Assembly (NCBI GenBank): GCA_023101885.1
Contig: JALPQD010000402.1
Coordinates: 1,257,017 to 1,321,016 of the forward strand
Length of the DNA: 64,000 bases
Direction of reading: 5' to 3'
Source: Typhlomys cinereus
Taxonomy: Eukaryota > Chordata > Mammalia > Rodentia > Platacanthomyidae
Under the pieces are notes generated by a model. That model ran no database searches and was not told the origin of the DNA. It saw nothing but the letters and a program-made list of their open reading frames with translations. Within the stretch, counting starts at the first letter, position 1, and each line of letters begins with the position of its first letter. Below are positions 43,501 to 54,676 of this stretch, in pieces. A program made the position numbers and the translations under genes.

Positions 43501-46500
43501 AATATAATTGTTTCTAATAACATCCATTTCCTGGCAAATTCCAGTAATTCATCATTTTTTATGGCTGAATAGTACTCCATTGTATAGATGTACCACATTT
43601 TCCTTATCCACGCATCAAATGTTGGACATTTGGGTTGATTCCATGACTTTGCTATTATAAACAGTGCTGATATGAACATGGTTGTGCTTCTGCTATCCAG
43701 GTGAATTTTTGCTGTATGTGGGGTTATTCCCAAAAGTGGAATAGCAGGGTCAAATGGCATTTCAATCTTTTAATTTCTTTACGAATCTCCAGATGGGTTG
43801 CCAGAGTGGTTGTATGAGCCTGCATTCCCACCAGCAATGTAGGAGAGTTCCCCTTTCTCCACATCCTCTCCAGCATTTGTTGTTGTTGTATTGTGGATTT
43901 TTGCCATCCTGACCTGGGTGAGATGATATCTCATGGAAGTTTTGATTTGCATTTCCCTGATGGCTAAGGAAGTGGAGCATTTTTTAAGATATTTGTTGGA
44001 CATTTTAATTTCATCCCTGGTAAAGTCTCTTTTAAGCTCCAGAGCCCCCCCCTTTTTTTTCAGCTCATACAAACTTATTAGGTACACCAGTTCCCTCCCT
44101 CCCTCCTCCTCCCTCCGTACCCCCTGCTCTCCCTCCCCACCCCTCTCCCTCCCCATCCCCCAGTGCCTCCTGCCCCAATTCCCAGAGAGTCCTTTCTTGT
44201 GCATGTCTGATTTTCCTCTGGGCCCTCCTCTCCGATGACGTACAAGGACCCAGTGGCCTTTCCCTGAACCCTTTCCCGTGTTCCCCTTAGGTATAGGAAC
44301 ACTGCTGTGGCTGCCAATCCTTTGCCTCCAAGGATCTTGGTGCCTTTAGCAGATGCTAGACTTTGTGAGGTCAACAGTGTGTTGGACAATGCACAGGGCA
44401 TGCAAAGTCCAATTATGATTTCTTCAGCCCTAACTAGTATGGAGTATCTTACATATCATTGTCCGGAGCCCATTTTTTAATTGGGTCATTAGTTTCCTTG
44501 GTGTTTAGTCTTCTAAGTTCTTTGTGCACTCTGGATAATAGGGCTCTATCAGATATGTGGTTAGTGAAGATTTTCTCCCATTCTGTGGGTTGCCTTTGAG
44601 CTCATGTTACAATCTCGTTATCTGAACAGCTCTTTAATTTCACCAGATCCTAACTGTTGAGCGTTGGTAGCAGTGACTGTGCCATTGGATGTCTGTTTAG
44701 GAAGTGTTGGCCTAGCCCAATCAGCTCGAGGGAGTTCCCTACCCTTTCAACTATGGTTTTTATAGTCTCTGGCCTTATATCAAGGTCCTTAATCCATTTG
44801 GAAGTAAGTCTTGTATATGGTGACAAGTACGGGTCCAGTTTTAATCTTCTGCATGTGGAGATCCAGTTTTGCCAGCACCATTTGTTGAAGATACTGTCCT
44901 TTTTCCATTGGATTTTTTGGGCCCCTTTGTCAAAGATCAAATGGCTGTAATTTTGTGGGCTTATATCTGGGTGTTCAAGCCTTATCCATTGATCTGTGTG
45001 TCTATTTTGGAGCCAGTACTAGGCTGTTTTTATAACTATGGATTTGTAGTATAGACTAAAGTCTGGTATGGTGATACTTCCAGCAATGTTTTTGTTACTC
45101 AGGATTGTCTTTTCTATCCTGGATCTTTTGTGCCTCCATATGAACTTTGAGATTGTTTGGTCAACTTCTTTGAAGAATTGCTTTGGGATTTTAATTGGTA
45201 TAGCGTTGAATTTGTATATTGCCTTTGGTAGGATGGTCATTTTTATGATGTTGATTCTGCCAATCCAGGAACAAGGGAGGTCTTTCCACCTTCTGGTGTC
45301 TTCTGCAATTTCTTTCTTTAGGGTTTTAAAGTTTTCATTGTAAAGGTCTTTTACCTCCTTGGTTAGGTTTATACCAAGGTATTTCATTTTTTTAGGGGCT
45401 ATAGTAAATGGGATTGTTTCTCTCAGGGCTTTTTCACTTCTTTCATTCTGGGCATATAGGAAGGCCACTGATTTTTGTACATTTATTTTGTATCCTGCCA
45501 CCCTGCTAAACTTCTGTTTTAGTTCCAGGAGCTTCCTGGTGGAGTTTTTGGGATCACTCACGTATAGGATTATATCATCTGCAAGTAGAGATAACTTAAC
45601 TTCTTCCTTGCCAATTTGAATCCCTTTTATGTCCCTTTCTTGTCTTATGGCTTCAGCTAAGACTTCAAGTACAATATTGAAAAGAAGTGGTGACAGTGGA
45701 CAGCCTTGTCTAGTTCCTCATCAAAGTGGGAATGCTTCCAGTTTTTCTCCATTGAGTATAATCCTTGCTGTTGGCTTGTTGTATACAGGTTTTATTATAT
45801 TGATAAAGGTTCCTTCCATTCCATCCTTCTCTAGGGTTTTGATCATAAAGGGCTGTTGGATCTTGTCAAAAGCTTTTTCTGCATCTATCGAGAGTATCAT
45901 GTGATCTTGGATTATGGACTGGTTTATATGGTGAATTACATTTATTGATTTGCGTATGTTGAACCAACCTTGTGTGCCGGGGATGAAGCCTACTTGGTCC
46001 CCATGAATGATCTTTTTAATATGTTTTTGAATCCGATTTGCTAAGACTTTGTTGAGAATCTTTGCGTCTGTGTTCATCAGGGAGATCGGCCTATAGTTTT
46101 CTTTTTTAAGTGAGTCTTTATTAGGTTTTGGGATTAAGACGATATTAGCTTCATAGAAGGAATTTGGTAGTGTTCCTTCCTTTGCTATTTGGTGGAACAG
46201 TTTAAGGAGTACTGGTGTTATTAACTCCTTAAATGTTTGGTAGAACTCTGCTGAATCCATTTTGTCCACGACATTTTTTGTTGGGAAGATTTGAGATTAC
46301 TTCCTCAATTTCCTCATATGTTATATGACTATTTAAATAATTCACATCTTCCTGATTCAATTTAGGTAAGTTGTGTTTACTTAGGAATTCATCCATCTCT
46401 TTTGTGTTGTCAAATTTCACAGAGTACTAGTTTTTGAAATATGATGTTATAATTCTCTGGATTTCTTGGATATCAGTAGTGATAACTCCATGTTCATTTC

Positions 46501-47680
46501 TAATTTTGTTAATTTGGGTTTTCTCTCTCTTGCTTTTAGTTAATTTAGCTAGGGGTGTATCAATCTTATTGATTTTTTAAAAAAACCAGCTTTTTGACTG
46601 GTTAATTTTCTCTATCTTTTTCTGAATCTCAATTTCAGATATTTCTCCCCTTATTTTGCTAATCTCCCCCCTTCTACTGTTTTTGGGATCAGATTGCTCT
46701 AGTTTTTCTAAAGCTTTAAGCTGTATTGTTAATTTATTTATTTCTGATGTTTCCATTTTTTTGATGTAGGCATTAAGAGCTATGAACTTACCTCTTAGAA
46801 CAGCTTTCATTGTGTCCCAGAGATTTTGGTAAGTTGTATTTTCATTATCATTCGCTTTTAGGAAATTTTGAATTTTCTTTGTAATTTCTTCCTGAATCCA
46901 ATTCTCATTCAGCATCATAGTGTTAAGTTTCCAGGAGTTAGTGTATTTTCTCTTATTTGATGTGTTGTGGATGTCCAGCTTTAGGCCGTGGTGGTCTGAT
47001 AGGGCACAGGTTAGAATTTCAACTTTCTTGTATATGTGGAAATTCGTTTTGTGGCCCAATATGTGATCTATTTTGGAGAAGGTTCTGTGTGCTGCTGAAA
47101 AAAATGTGTATTCTTTGGTGCGTGGGTGAAAAGTTCGATAGAGATCTGTAAGGTCCATTTCAGTTAGAGTTTGGTTAAGCTCCAAAGTATCTCTGTTAAA
47201 TTTTTTACCTGTAGATCTATCCCATGTTGAGAGGGCGGTATTGAAGTCCCCAAGAATTATCGTTTTGGGATTGATTTCTTGCTTTAGACGTTGTAGGGTT
47301 TGCTTAATGAATGTAGGCGAGGCCGTGTTGGGTGCATATATGTTCAGTATTGTGAAGTCTTTCTGGCAAATTGTACCTGTGACTAAAATGTAGTATCCAT
47401 CCGTGTTGCCTATGATTTTCTTTGGTTTGAAGTCCACTTTGTCCGATAGCATAATGGCTACCCTTGCCTGTTTTCTGCTTCCATTAGCTCGTAGACTTGT
47501 TGACCAGCCTTTTATTTTTAGGGCGTGCCTATCTTTTGTGGTGAGATGGGTTTCCTGCAGGCAACAGATTGATGGATTGTGATTTTTAATCCAAATTTGT
47601 AATCTGTGTCTCCTGATCGGTAAATTAATTCCATTAACATTTAGTGTTATAATGGAGAAACTATTTTTAATTCCAGACAT
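43437..47680 (-). pseudogene. L1 ORF2 pseudogene
   Basis: The start at 47680 opens a 367-codon frame with the endonuclease landmarks [36 protein letters not shown] and [11 protein letters not shown] stop at 46577 follows WFF, where the young L1 has Glu, and several frameshifts follow. Reverse transcriptase pieces remain ([10 protein letters not shown] at about 45880; ADDIILY at about 45575, preceded by Leu where the young copy has Phe). The Cys-rich C-terminal motif lies at about 43850-43900. Confidence 0.9.
44048..44461 (-). mobile_element. 5'-truncated L1 3'UTR nested in L1 ORF2
   Basis: A T run, then the AGCTCATACAAACTTATTAG 3' end and the 3'UTR up to 44461. ORF2 sequence of the host L1 resumes at 44466. 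Short flanks TCCAGAGCCC (44038-44047) and TCCGGAGCCC (44462-44471) are a 10-bp TSD with one mismatch. Confidence 0.85.
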
Positions 47681-47730
47681 TTATTATGTTTAGTGGTTTT
47701 TGTAAGTATATTGCTTCTCTTTTAATGGTG

Positions 47731-48797
47731 TTATACTTCCCTTCTGTTCTCCCGGATATGCCTGTTTTTTTCTTCAAGCTTGAGTATCATTTCTAGCATT
47801 TTTTGAAGGCCTGGTTTGGTGGGCATGTATCCCTTCAAGTTGTCTTTGTGATGGAAGATTTTTCTTTCTCCCTCGATCATGACAGATATTTTTGCAGGGT
47901 AAATCAGCCTGGGTTGACATTTTTGCTCATTCAATACTTGAGGTATGTCTCTCCAAGCTCTTCTTGTTTTTACTGTTTCAACTGAGAAGTCATTTGTTAT
48001 TTTAATAGGTTTACCTTTAAAAGTGACTTGTTTTTTCTCCCTTAAAGCTCTCAGTAACATTTCTTTATCTTGAATGTGGAGTGTTTTAACTATTATTTGT
48101 CGTGGCGAACTTCTGTTTTGGTCATGTCTGTTTTGAGTGCGGAATGCCTCTTGTATATGTATGGGCCTCTCTTTTTTTAGATGAGGAAAGTTTTCCTTGA
48201 TGATCGTTTGAAAAATTTCCTCAGGGGTGGTATTTTGAGATTCTTGCTCTGGTATTCCATGAATACGCATGTTAGGCTTCTTCAGGGTGTCCCATATCTC
48301 TTCAATATTTCTCTCAAGTATCTTTTTGGCTTTAACAACCTCTTCCATTGAGCTGGTTAATACTCCCGCTTTATCTTCAAGGTCTGAAATTCTGTTCTCT
48401 GCTTCGTTAGTTCTGCTGATAAGACTGTGGAGTTCTGGGTTGAAGATAACTTGTCTTTTAGCTCAGTTTTAAACTCTGCTTGAGTCTGTTTTAACTGCTC
48501 TATGCCTGTTTTTGTTTCTTGCACTGTTTTTCTCAACTGCTCCAAGTGTCTGTTGTGTTCCTTTTCAAAGCGATTGATTCGGTTATTTAATTCCTCCTGG
48601 ATTTCCTCTTTCAAAGTACTGAACATGGTAATGATCATATTTTGAAAGTCATTATCCTGGGTCAGGCTTTCTTGGCCATTTTCCGTGGGTTTGTTCTGGT
48701 TGGAGTCTAACATTATGGGATTAATTCCTTCAGTGGGAGATTTGTTTACTTGAGTGTTGTTGCTCATGGATTTGCACTTTGATTTGGGCATTATCAT
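47731..48797 (-). pseudogene. L1 ORF1 with one frameshift
   Basis: N-terminal frame 48797-48357 covers the start and coiled coil (EEIQEELNNRINRFEKEHNR). The C-terminal frame 48348-47731 covers the RNA-recognition core (NMRIHGIPEQ, EIFQTIIKENFPHL) and the C-terminal domain. The break lies near 48428, where four bases present in the intact ORF1 at 57.0 kb are missing. Confidence 0.9.
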
Positions 48798-48853
48798 TTT
48801 AACTCTTAAGATTTTTCAATTTCTGTGCGTTTTTCACTGAACTGAATTATTTG

Positions 48854-49180
48854 GCCTGGGGTTCTGGAGGTGGGCGGGGATGGAGCTTACCTAGGTCACG
48901 GTGAGTCCCACCTGGACCTCGCGAGTCCCGGGCTGCGGAGTGGGGGAAGGGAGGATGGGGCGTTGTGGGGCACTATTTAACCTGGGGGAGCTGGGGCGGG
49001 GCTCGGGCGCAAGGGGTCCTCCCGGGCCCTTCGCGACTCCGGTTTGCTGGTGGGAGGAGCTGTGTCCCTTGGGCTGCCTGGGGTTCTGGGGGTTGGCGAG
49101 GGCGGAGCTTACCTAGGTCGCGGTGAGTCCCGGCTGGACTGCAGGCATGAGCGTCTGGGGCGGCGCAGTGGGGAAAGGGC
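48854..49180 (-). promoter_or_regulatory. L1 5'UTR with 1.5 promoter monomers
   Basis: GC-rich and CpG-rich. A landmark GCTTACCTAGGTC occurs at 48885 and 49107, a 222-bp spacing, with matching CTGGGGTTCTGG upstream (+ strand) of both. This is tandem promoter monomer structure with the outer unit incomplete. A CTATTTAACC (TATA-like) lies near 48982. Confidence 0.75.
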
Positions 49181-49195
49181 TTTTGCTATATTTTT

Positions 49196-49285
49196 ATGTC
49201 CAGAGACAGCATCTCACTAAGTTGTCCAAGGCCCCTCCTGAGTGCTGGGGTTATGGCTGATTGCCACCACTAGCTGGTTTGCTAG
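49196..49285 (-). mobile_element. B1-like SINE fragment
   Basis: GAGACAGCATCTCACTAAGT, then TGAGTGCTGGGGTTATGGC and GCCACCACTAGCTGG match the minus strand of a B1/7SL monomer. Confidence 0.65.
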
Positions 49286-49654
49286 AGATATTTAGATATC
49301 ATTCCTGTGATTATTTGACTATACAAGGCAGCTATATTTCTCCTAGTTGGTCTGTATTTTAAAAGGACTCTAGTACCTCTCTAAGTTCGAAATCATACAG
49401 TTAAGAATCATATTTAAGAATTCATTATTAGGGAAGATAGGAAAAATGTGATTTGATATGATTTTTAGCATAAAGATGGTATAGGTTTGAAGAATTCTTT
49501 GGAAACATATACAGTTTAGGTGATAATAAAAGCTTCTGTCAGACTATATGTGAGTAGAATCAAGTATGTCTTTTAATTTAGGGCACCACATGAATTTAGA
49601 AGGCTTGTACTCTCGTTTTACTTTTAGGTTTTGGTTATTAATTATTACTATATA
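49286..49654. other. Unassigned AT-rich sequence, start of a local duplication
   Basis: From 49551 onward the sequence resembles 51178 onward (both begin GTGAGTAGAAT). No family name assigned. Confidence 0.5.
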
Positions 49655-49996
49655 TAAAGGTCTGTGTGTACATGTGTGGTGTGTGTGTATGGTGTGCATG
49701 CATGTGTGTGTATGAAATGATTTTATATGTATGTATGAAATGCATGAATGATGTGAGTGTATGTTGAGCATATATGTGCATATATATTTGTGTGTATATA
49801 GTATGTGTGCATGTATATGGTATATATGTGTGGTGTATATGTGAATGTGTGTGCATATCACAAAATGCATGTGGAGGTTAGAGGACAATTTTCAGAAGTT
49901 GTTCTTCAATTTTACCATTTGGATTCTGGAAAACAAGCTCAAACGTTGGGCTTGTATAGCAAATGCTTTTACCTGTTGAATCATTTTGCTGATCCC
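49655..49996 (-). mobile_element. Second-family SINE with long TG/TATG-rich tail
   Basis: Minus-strand head near 49996 (GGGATCAGCAAAATGATTCA) and body with CTTCTGAAAATTGTCCTCTA. An imperfect GT/TATG tail covers 49660-49860. Confidence 0.65.
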
Positions 49997-50025
49997 AAAT
50001 TTTATTATTGTTATTTTCAAAATAT

Positions 50026-50059
50026 TTTGTCTAATTATTTATGAAACAGAGAGACAGAC

Positions 50060-50112
<53 letters not shown>

Positions 50113-50253
50113 ATGTAGGTCATGGTGCATGGTGCAAGTCAGAAGACAACTTTCAGAAGTCAGTTCTCCCCTTCCATGATTTGGGCTTCTGGGGATCTGA
50201 GCTCCAGCTACCTGGTTAGGAAGCAGGAGCCTTACCCCTCTGAGCCATCAAAA
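50026..50253 (-). mobile_element. Second-family SINE
   Basis: Minus-strand head near 50253, body with CTTCTGAAAGTTGTCTTCTG, and (GA)n on + at 50063-50110. A TTATTTATG stretch marks the tail. Confidence 0.75.
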
Positions 50254-50689
50254 GCTCCCAAGATTTATTATGTTTACCACTCTAATACATTGTTGAATTG
50301 CTTCTTTTTATTAGCTTCTTTTCCAGTGCCTATAATTATGAATTCTTGTAGGTCTAACATCCTAGATATTGACTACGTTTCAATTTTTGTATTTGAATTT
50401 GTTTATTTTTCAAATCATAATCTCACTCTATTTTTACAACTGAGATCTATGAAGACACAATGGAAAAAGATAATATCTTCAATAAATGATATTGAGAAAA
50501 CCAGGTGTCTGTGTGTAGAAGGATGAATCTGTACTGTTAAATAATACTCTCCGCCACAGAAACTTAAGGCAAAATAAATTAAAAACTTTAATATAGGTAC
50601 TAAAACTACACATCATCTGAACACAAATGGGAAAATCTTTTTGACATTTGTCTTGGCGTTTTTTTTTTTTTTTTTTTGGCATGTGGTGT
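50254..50689. other. Unique AT-rich sequence, nothing recognised
   Basis: Includes a T run at 50661-50678. No assignment. Confidence 0.4.
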
Positions 50690-51052
50690 CTTAGTTTCTT
50701 ATTTTGCTGCTGTGATAAATATGCCATCTGAACAAAGGGCTTTTTATGCTCTGGTATCAAGTTATAGTCCATTTAGGAAGGAGAATTCTACCAGCACCGG
50801 GAGCCAAGGGAAGTGGCCATAATGTATCCACAGGAATAGCTGACAGAGGCATATTCTAGTCTCCAAGTCTACCAAATTCCAACCAGTTCTCTCTCCATCT
50901 TATCCATTTGCCTGGGGAATGGTCTTGCCCACTGTGGTCTAGGTCTTCCCACATCAACTAGGTCACCTCCTGTAGACTTAGCTTCACAAAATAACTTGCT
51001 TAAAGATTCAGTTCTGAATTGTCAAATTGACATATGAAGTTAACTGTCACAG
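50690..51052 (-). mobile_element. hAT-like (URR1-type) element
   Basis: TGTCTTAGTTTCTTATTTTG, then GCTGCTGTGATAAATATG, and the far end ATTGTCAAATTGACATATGA and TAACTGTCACA. This is the order expected for the minus strand of the family. Confidence 0.6.
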
Positions 51053-51469
51053 GAGAGGACAAGGAAAACTCAGGAAACAGATGTAAAAATAAACCAGTAG
51101 GCATACCAACAGTAAACAAAAGCCATCAAAAGTTCTCCTGTAGCTCACTAAACTTCCATTATTTCAACATCACTATGTGAGTAGAATAAACCATGTCTGT
51201 CATTTCAATGAATTTAAAAAGTTTCTATTCTCACTTTACTTTTTAGATTTTATTTATTATTACTGTGTATGCGAGAAGCAGTTTGTGTGCATTGTGTAAA
51301 TGGTGTGTGCATGCTGTGCATGCATGTTTATATGTTGTATTGTGTATATATGAAATGTGTGTATGCTGTGTCAAGTGATTACATATACATCAAGTCATTC
51401 ATAGTGTAAGATCTGCATGGGAGCTTTGATTTTTTTTCCCTTTGGTGGTGGCATATCGTTCATTTTACT
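51053..51469. other. Unassigned sequence, second copy of the local duplication
   Basis: 51178-51400 matches 49551-49770 in order: GTGAGTAGAAT, ATGTCT, TGAATTTA, CTTTACTTTT and ATTATTACT. TG/TATG-rich sequence then follows in both. It is too diverged to be recent. Confidence 0.55.
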
Positions 51470-51483
51470 CTCTCTGCAGTCTT
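51470..51483. repeat. TSD of the young L1, 3' side
   Basis: CTCTCTGCAGTCTT, repeated exactly at 57677-57690. Confidence 0.9.
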
Positions 51484-51494
51484 TTTTTTTATTA

Positions 51495-52456
51495 AAAATT
51501 TAATTATACATTTTAAAATTTTTTGCCAGTTCCCTCCCTCCCCCCTCCTCCCCCTCCCCTTCCCCCAGTGCCTCCCCCCCTATTCCCAGAGAGTCCTTTA
51601 TTGTGTACGCCTAACTCTCCTCTGGGTCCTCCTCTCCGATGACATATAAGGACCCAGTGGCATTTCCATAAGCCCTTTCTCTTGTTCCCCTTAAGCATAA
51701 GATCGCTACTATGGCTGTCAATCCCTTGCCTCCAGGGGTCTCGGTGCCCTTAACAGATGCTAGACTTTATGAGGGCAACAGTGCGCTGGACATTGCGCAG
51801 GGCATGCAAAGTCCCATTACGATTGCTTTGGCCCCAACTATTGTTGAGAATCTTGCAAATCGTTGCTCCTCCCATCCTTTTGCTCTTACAATCTTACCAC
51901 CCCCTCTTCCGCAAATGTCCCTGAGTTCCAGGATGGGGAGAGATTAGGCTGTCCTAGTTCTATGTGATTGATATAGAGTCTCTGAAGTTCTGGATTGTGG
52001 TTTGTTGATTTTCTTTTGCAGTTTTGCTGCTCCTGCAATTCCCTTCACTCCATTCTGCTGGGCACTGTATGTCACCCCCTGGCCAGAGACAAAAAGCTGT
52101 TAAACTGGAGTCTTGTTGTAATAGCACATTCAAGGGTAGATGTAATAAGAGTAGGAAACCTCACTGAGGGAGGAGTCCATCACCCATTTGCAAAATGATT
52201 ACTTTTTATCTGCTAGACTATATGCCCTCCCCTTCTGGTGAGATCAGGAAAGAACGTCTGTGAACTTAACCAGGTTTCTCATTACTTACTTGCAGACCTT
52301 GATGGAGGCCTATTTTCTCTGCTGTAACATGGTCTCCTCTCTCCTTGTTTCTGGTGTGGCCCTCCTAACCCATCTCTCTTGTTCATAATCCTTGCAATTA
52401 CTGTGTTAAATAGGTTTACTTTTGAGTGTCTCAATGTGGGCTGGGTGAGTTTGGTA
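51495..52456 (-). other. L1 3'UTR with G-rich block
   Basis: The C-rich run on + at 51531-51590 gives a G-rich strand in the L1 transcript, with several GGG runs capable of forming a quadruplex. The sequence upstream of it is shared with every L1 3' fragment in the window. Confidence 0.8.
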
Positions 52457-54676
52457 CTAGGAGCCACCTATTAGGAAGTACATACAGCGCTTAATTTTCT
52501 GGGTTTGGGATACTTCACTTAATATAATTCTTTCTAATGACATCCATTTCCCAGCAAATTCCAGTAATTCATCATTTTTGATGGCTGAGTAGTACTCCAT
52601 TATATAGATGTACCACAGTTTCCTTATCCACTCGTCAACTGTTGGACATTTAGGTTGATTCCATGACTTTGCTATTGTAAACAGTGCTGCTATGAACATG
52701 GTCGAGCTTGTGCTATCGAGGCGAACCTCTGCTGCATGGGGGGTTATTCCCAAAAGTGGGATAGCAGGGTCATACGGCATTTCAATCTTTAATTTCTTTA
52801 AGAATCTCCAGACAGCTCGCCAGAGTGGCTGTATGAGCCTGCATTCCCACCAACAATGTAGGAGAGTTCCCCTCTCTCCACATCCTCTCCAGCATTTGTC
52901 GTTTTTTGTATTGTGGATTTTTGCCATCCTGACCGGGGTGAGATGATATCTCAGGGAAGTTTTGATTTGCATTTCCCTGATGGCGAAGGAAGTGGAGCAT
53001 TTTTTAAAATAATTGTTAGACATTTTAATTTCATCCCTGGTAAAGTTTCTTTGAAGTTCCAGGGCCCATTTTTTAATTGGGCCAGTGTTTTCCTTGGAGT
53101 TTAATTTTCTAAGTTCTTTGTGCACTCTGGACAGTAGAGCTCTGTCAGATATGTGGTTAGTGAAGATTTTCTCCCATTCTGTGGGTTGCCTTTGAGCTCG
53201 TGTGACAATCTCTTTATCTGAACAGAAGCTCTTTAATTTCACAAGATCCCAACTATTGAGAGTTGGTAGCAGTGACTGTGCCATTGGATGTCTGTTTAGG
53301 AAGTGTTGGCCTAGCCCAATCAGCTCGAGGGAGTTCCCTATCCTTTCAACTATGTTTTTTAAAGTCTCTGGCCTGATATCAAGGTCCTTGATCCATTTGG
53401 AATTAAGTCTTGTACATAGTGACAAGTACGGGTCCAGCTTTAATCTTCTGCATGTGGAGATCCAGTTTTGCCAGCACCATTTGTTGAAGATGCTGTTCTT
53501 TTTCCATTGGATTCTTTGGGCCCCTTTGTCAAAGACCAAATGGCTGTAACTTTGTGGGCTTATATCTGGGTCTTCAATCCTTATCCATTGATCTGTGTGT
53601 CTATTTTGGAGCCAGTACCAGGCTGTCTTTATAACTATGGATTTGTAGTATAGACTTAGGTTTGGTATGGTAATACCTCCAGCTGTGTTTTTGTTACTCA
53701 GGATTGTTTTTGCTATCCTGGGTCTTTTGTGCCTCCATATGAACTTTGAGATTGTTTGGTCAACTTCTTTGAAGAATTGCTTTGGGATTTTGATTGGTAT
53801 AGCATTGAATCTGTATATTGCCTTTGGTAGGATGGTCATTTTTACAATGTTGATTCTGCCAATCCAGGAACAAGGGAGGTCTTTCCACCTTCTGGTGTCT
53901 TCTGCAATTTCTTTCTTTAGGGTTTTAAAGTTTTCATTGTAAAGGTCTTTTATCTCCTTAGTTAGGTTTATACCAAGGTATTTCATTTTTTTAGGGGTTA
54001 TAGTAAATGGCATGGTTTCTCTCAAGGCTTTTTCACTTCTTTCATTCTGGGCATATAGGAAGGCCTCTGATTTTTGCACATTTATTTTGTATCCTGCCAC
54101 CCTGCTGAACTTCTCAATTAGTTCCAGGAGCTTCCTGGTGGAGTTTTTGGGATCACTCAGGTATAAGATCATGTCATCTGCAAATAGTGATAGCTTGATT
54201 TCTTCCTTGCCGATTTGAATCCCTCTTATGTCCCTTTCTTGTCTTATGGCTTCAGCTAAGAATTCAAGTACAATATTGAATAGAAGTGGTGAGAGTGGAC
54301 AGCCTTGTCTAGTTCCTGATCGAAGTGGGAATGCTTCCAGTTTTTCTCCATTGAGTATAATCCTTGCTGTTGGCTTGTTGTATACAGGTTTTATTATATT
54401 GATAAAGGTTCCTTCCATTCCATCCTTCTCTAGGGTTTTGATCATAAAGGGCTGTTGGATCTTGTCAAAAGCTTTTTCTGCATCTATCGAGAGTATCATG
54501 TGATCTTGGATTATGGACTGGTTTATATGGTGAATTACATTTATTGATTTGCGTATGTTGAACCAACCTTGTGTGCTGGGGATGAAGCCTACTTGGTCCC
54601 CATGAATGATCTTTTTAATATGTTTTTGAATCCGATTTGCTAAGACTTTGTTGAGAATCTTTGCGTCTGTGTTCAT
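52457..54676 (-). pseudogene. L1 ORF2, part 2 (reverse transcriptase to C-terminus)
   Basis: 739 open codons. The N-terminal part carries the reverse transcriptase fingers and palm: [29 protein letters not shown] (first catalytic Asp), [20 protein letters not shown] and the catalytic [10 protein letters not shown] at about codons 163-172. The C-terminal part has the Cys-rich [18 protein letters not shown] motif. It follows part 1 after a one-base frame change near 54706, where CTTTTTTAGTG replaces the CTTTTTTAAGTG seen in the sister L1 at 46.1 kb. Taken with part 1 the length matches an ORF2 of about 1270-1280 codons. Confidence 0.93.

Larger units (their letters stand above)
41302..49180 (-). 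mobile_element. Near-full-length L1 with duplicated 3' end
   Basis: Read leftwards: 5' promoter repeats (48854-49180), ORF1, ORF2 and 3'UTR. ORF2 is interrupted by a nested L1 fragment at 44048-44461. A second complete 3'UTR plus ORF2 tail follows the first (42418-43500, then 41302-42417). The whole is bracketed by TTTTGCTGTATTTTT (41287-41301) and TTTTGCTATATTTTT (49181-49195), a 15-bp TSD with one mismatch. Thus one insertion later acquired internal changes. The TSD reading is likely but not certain because the repeat is T-rich. Confidence 0.75.
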
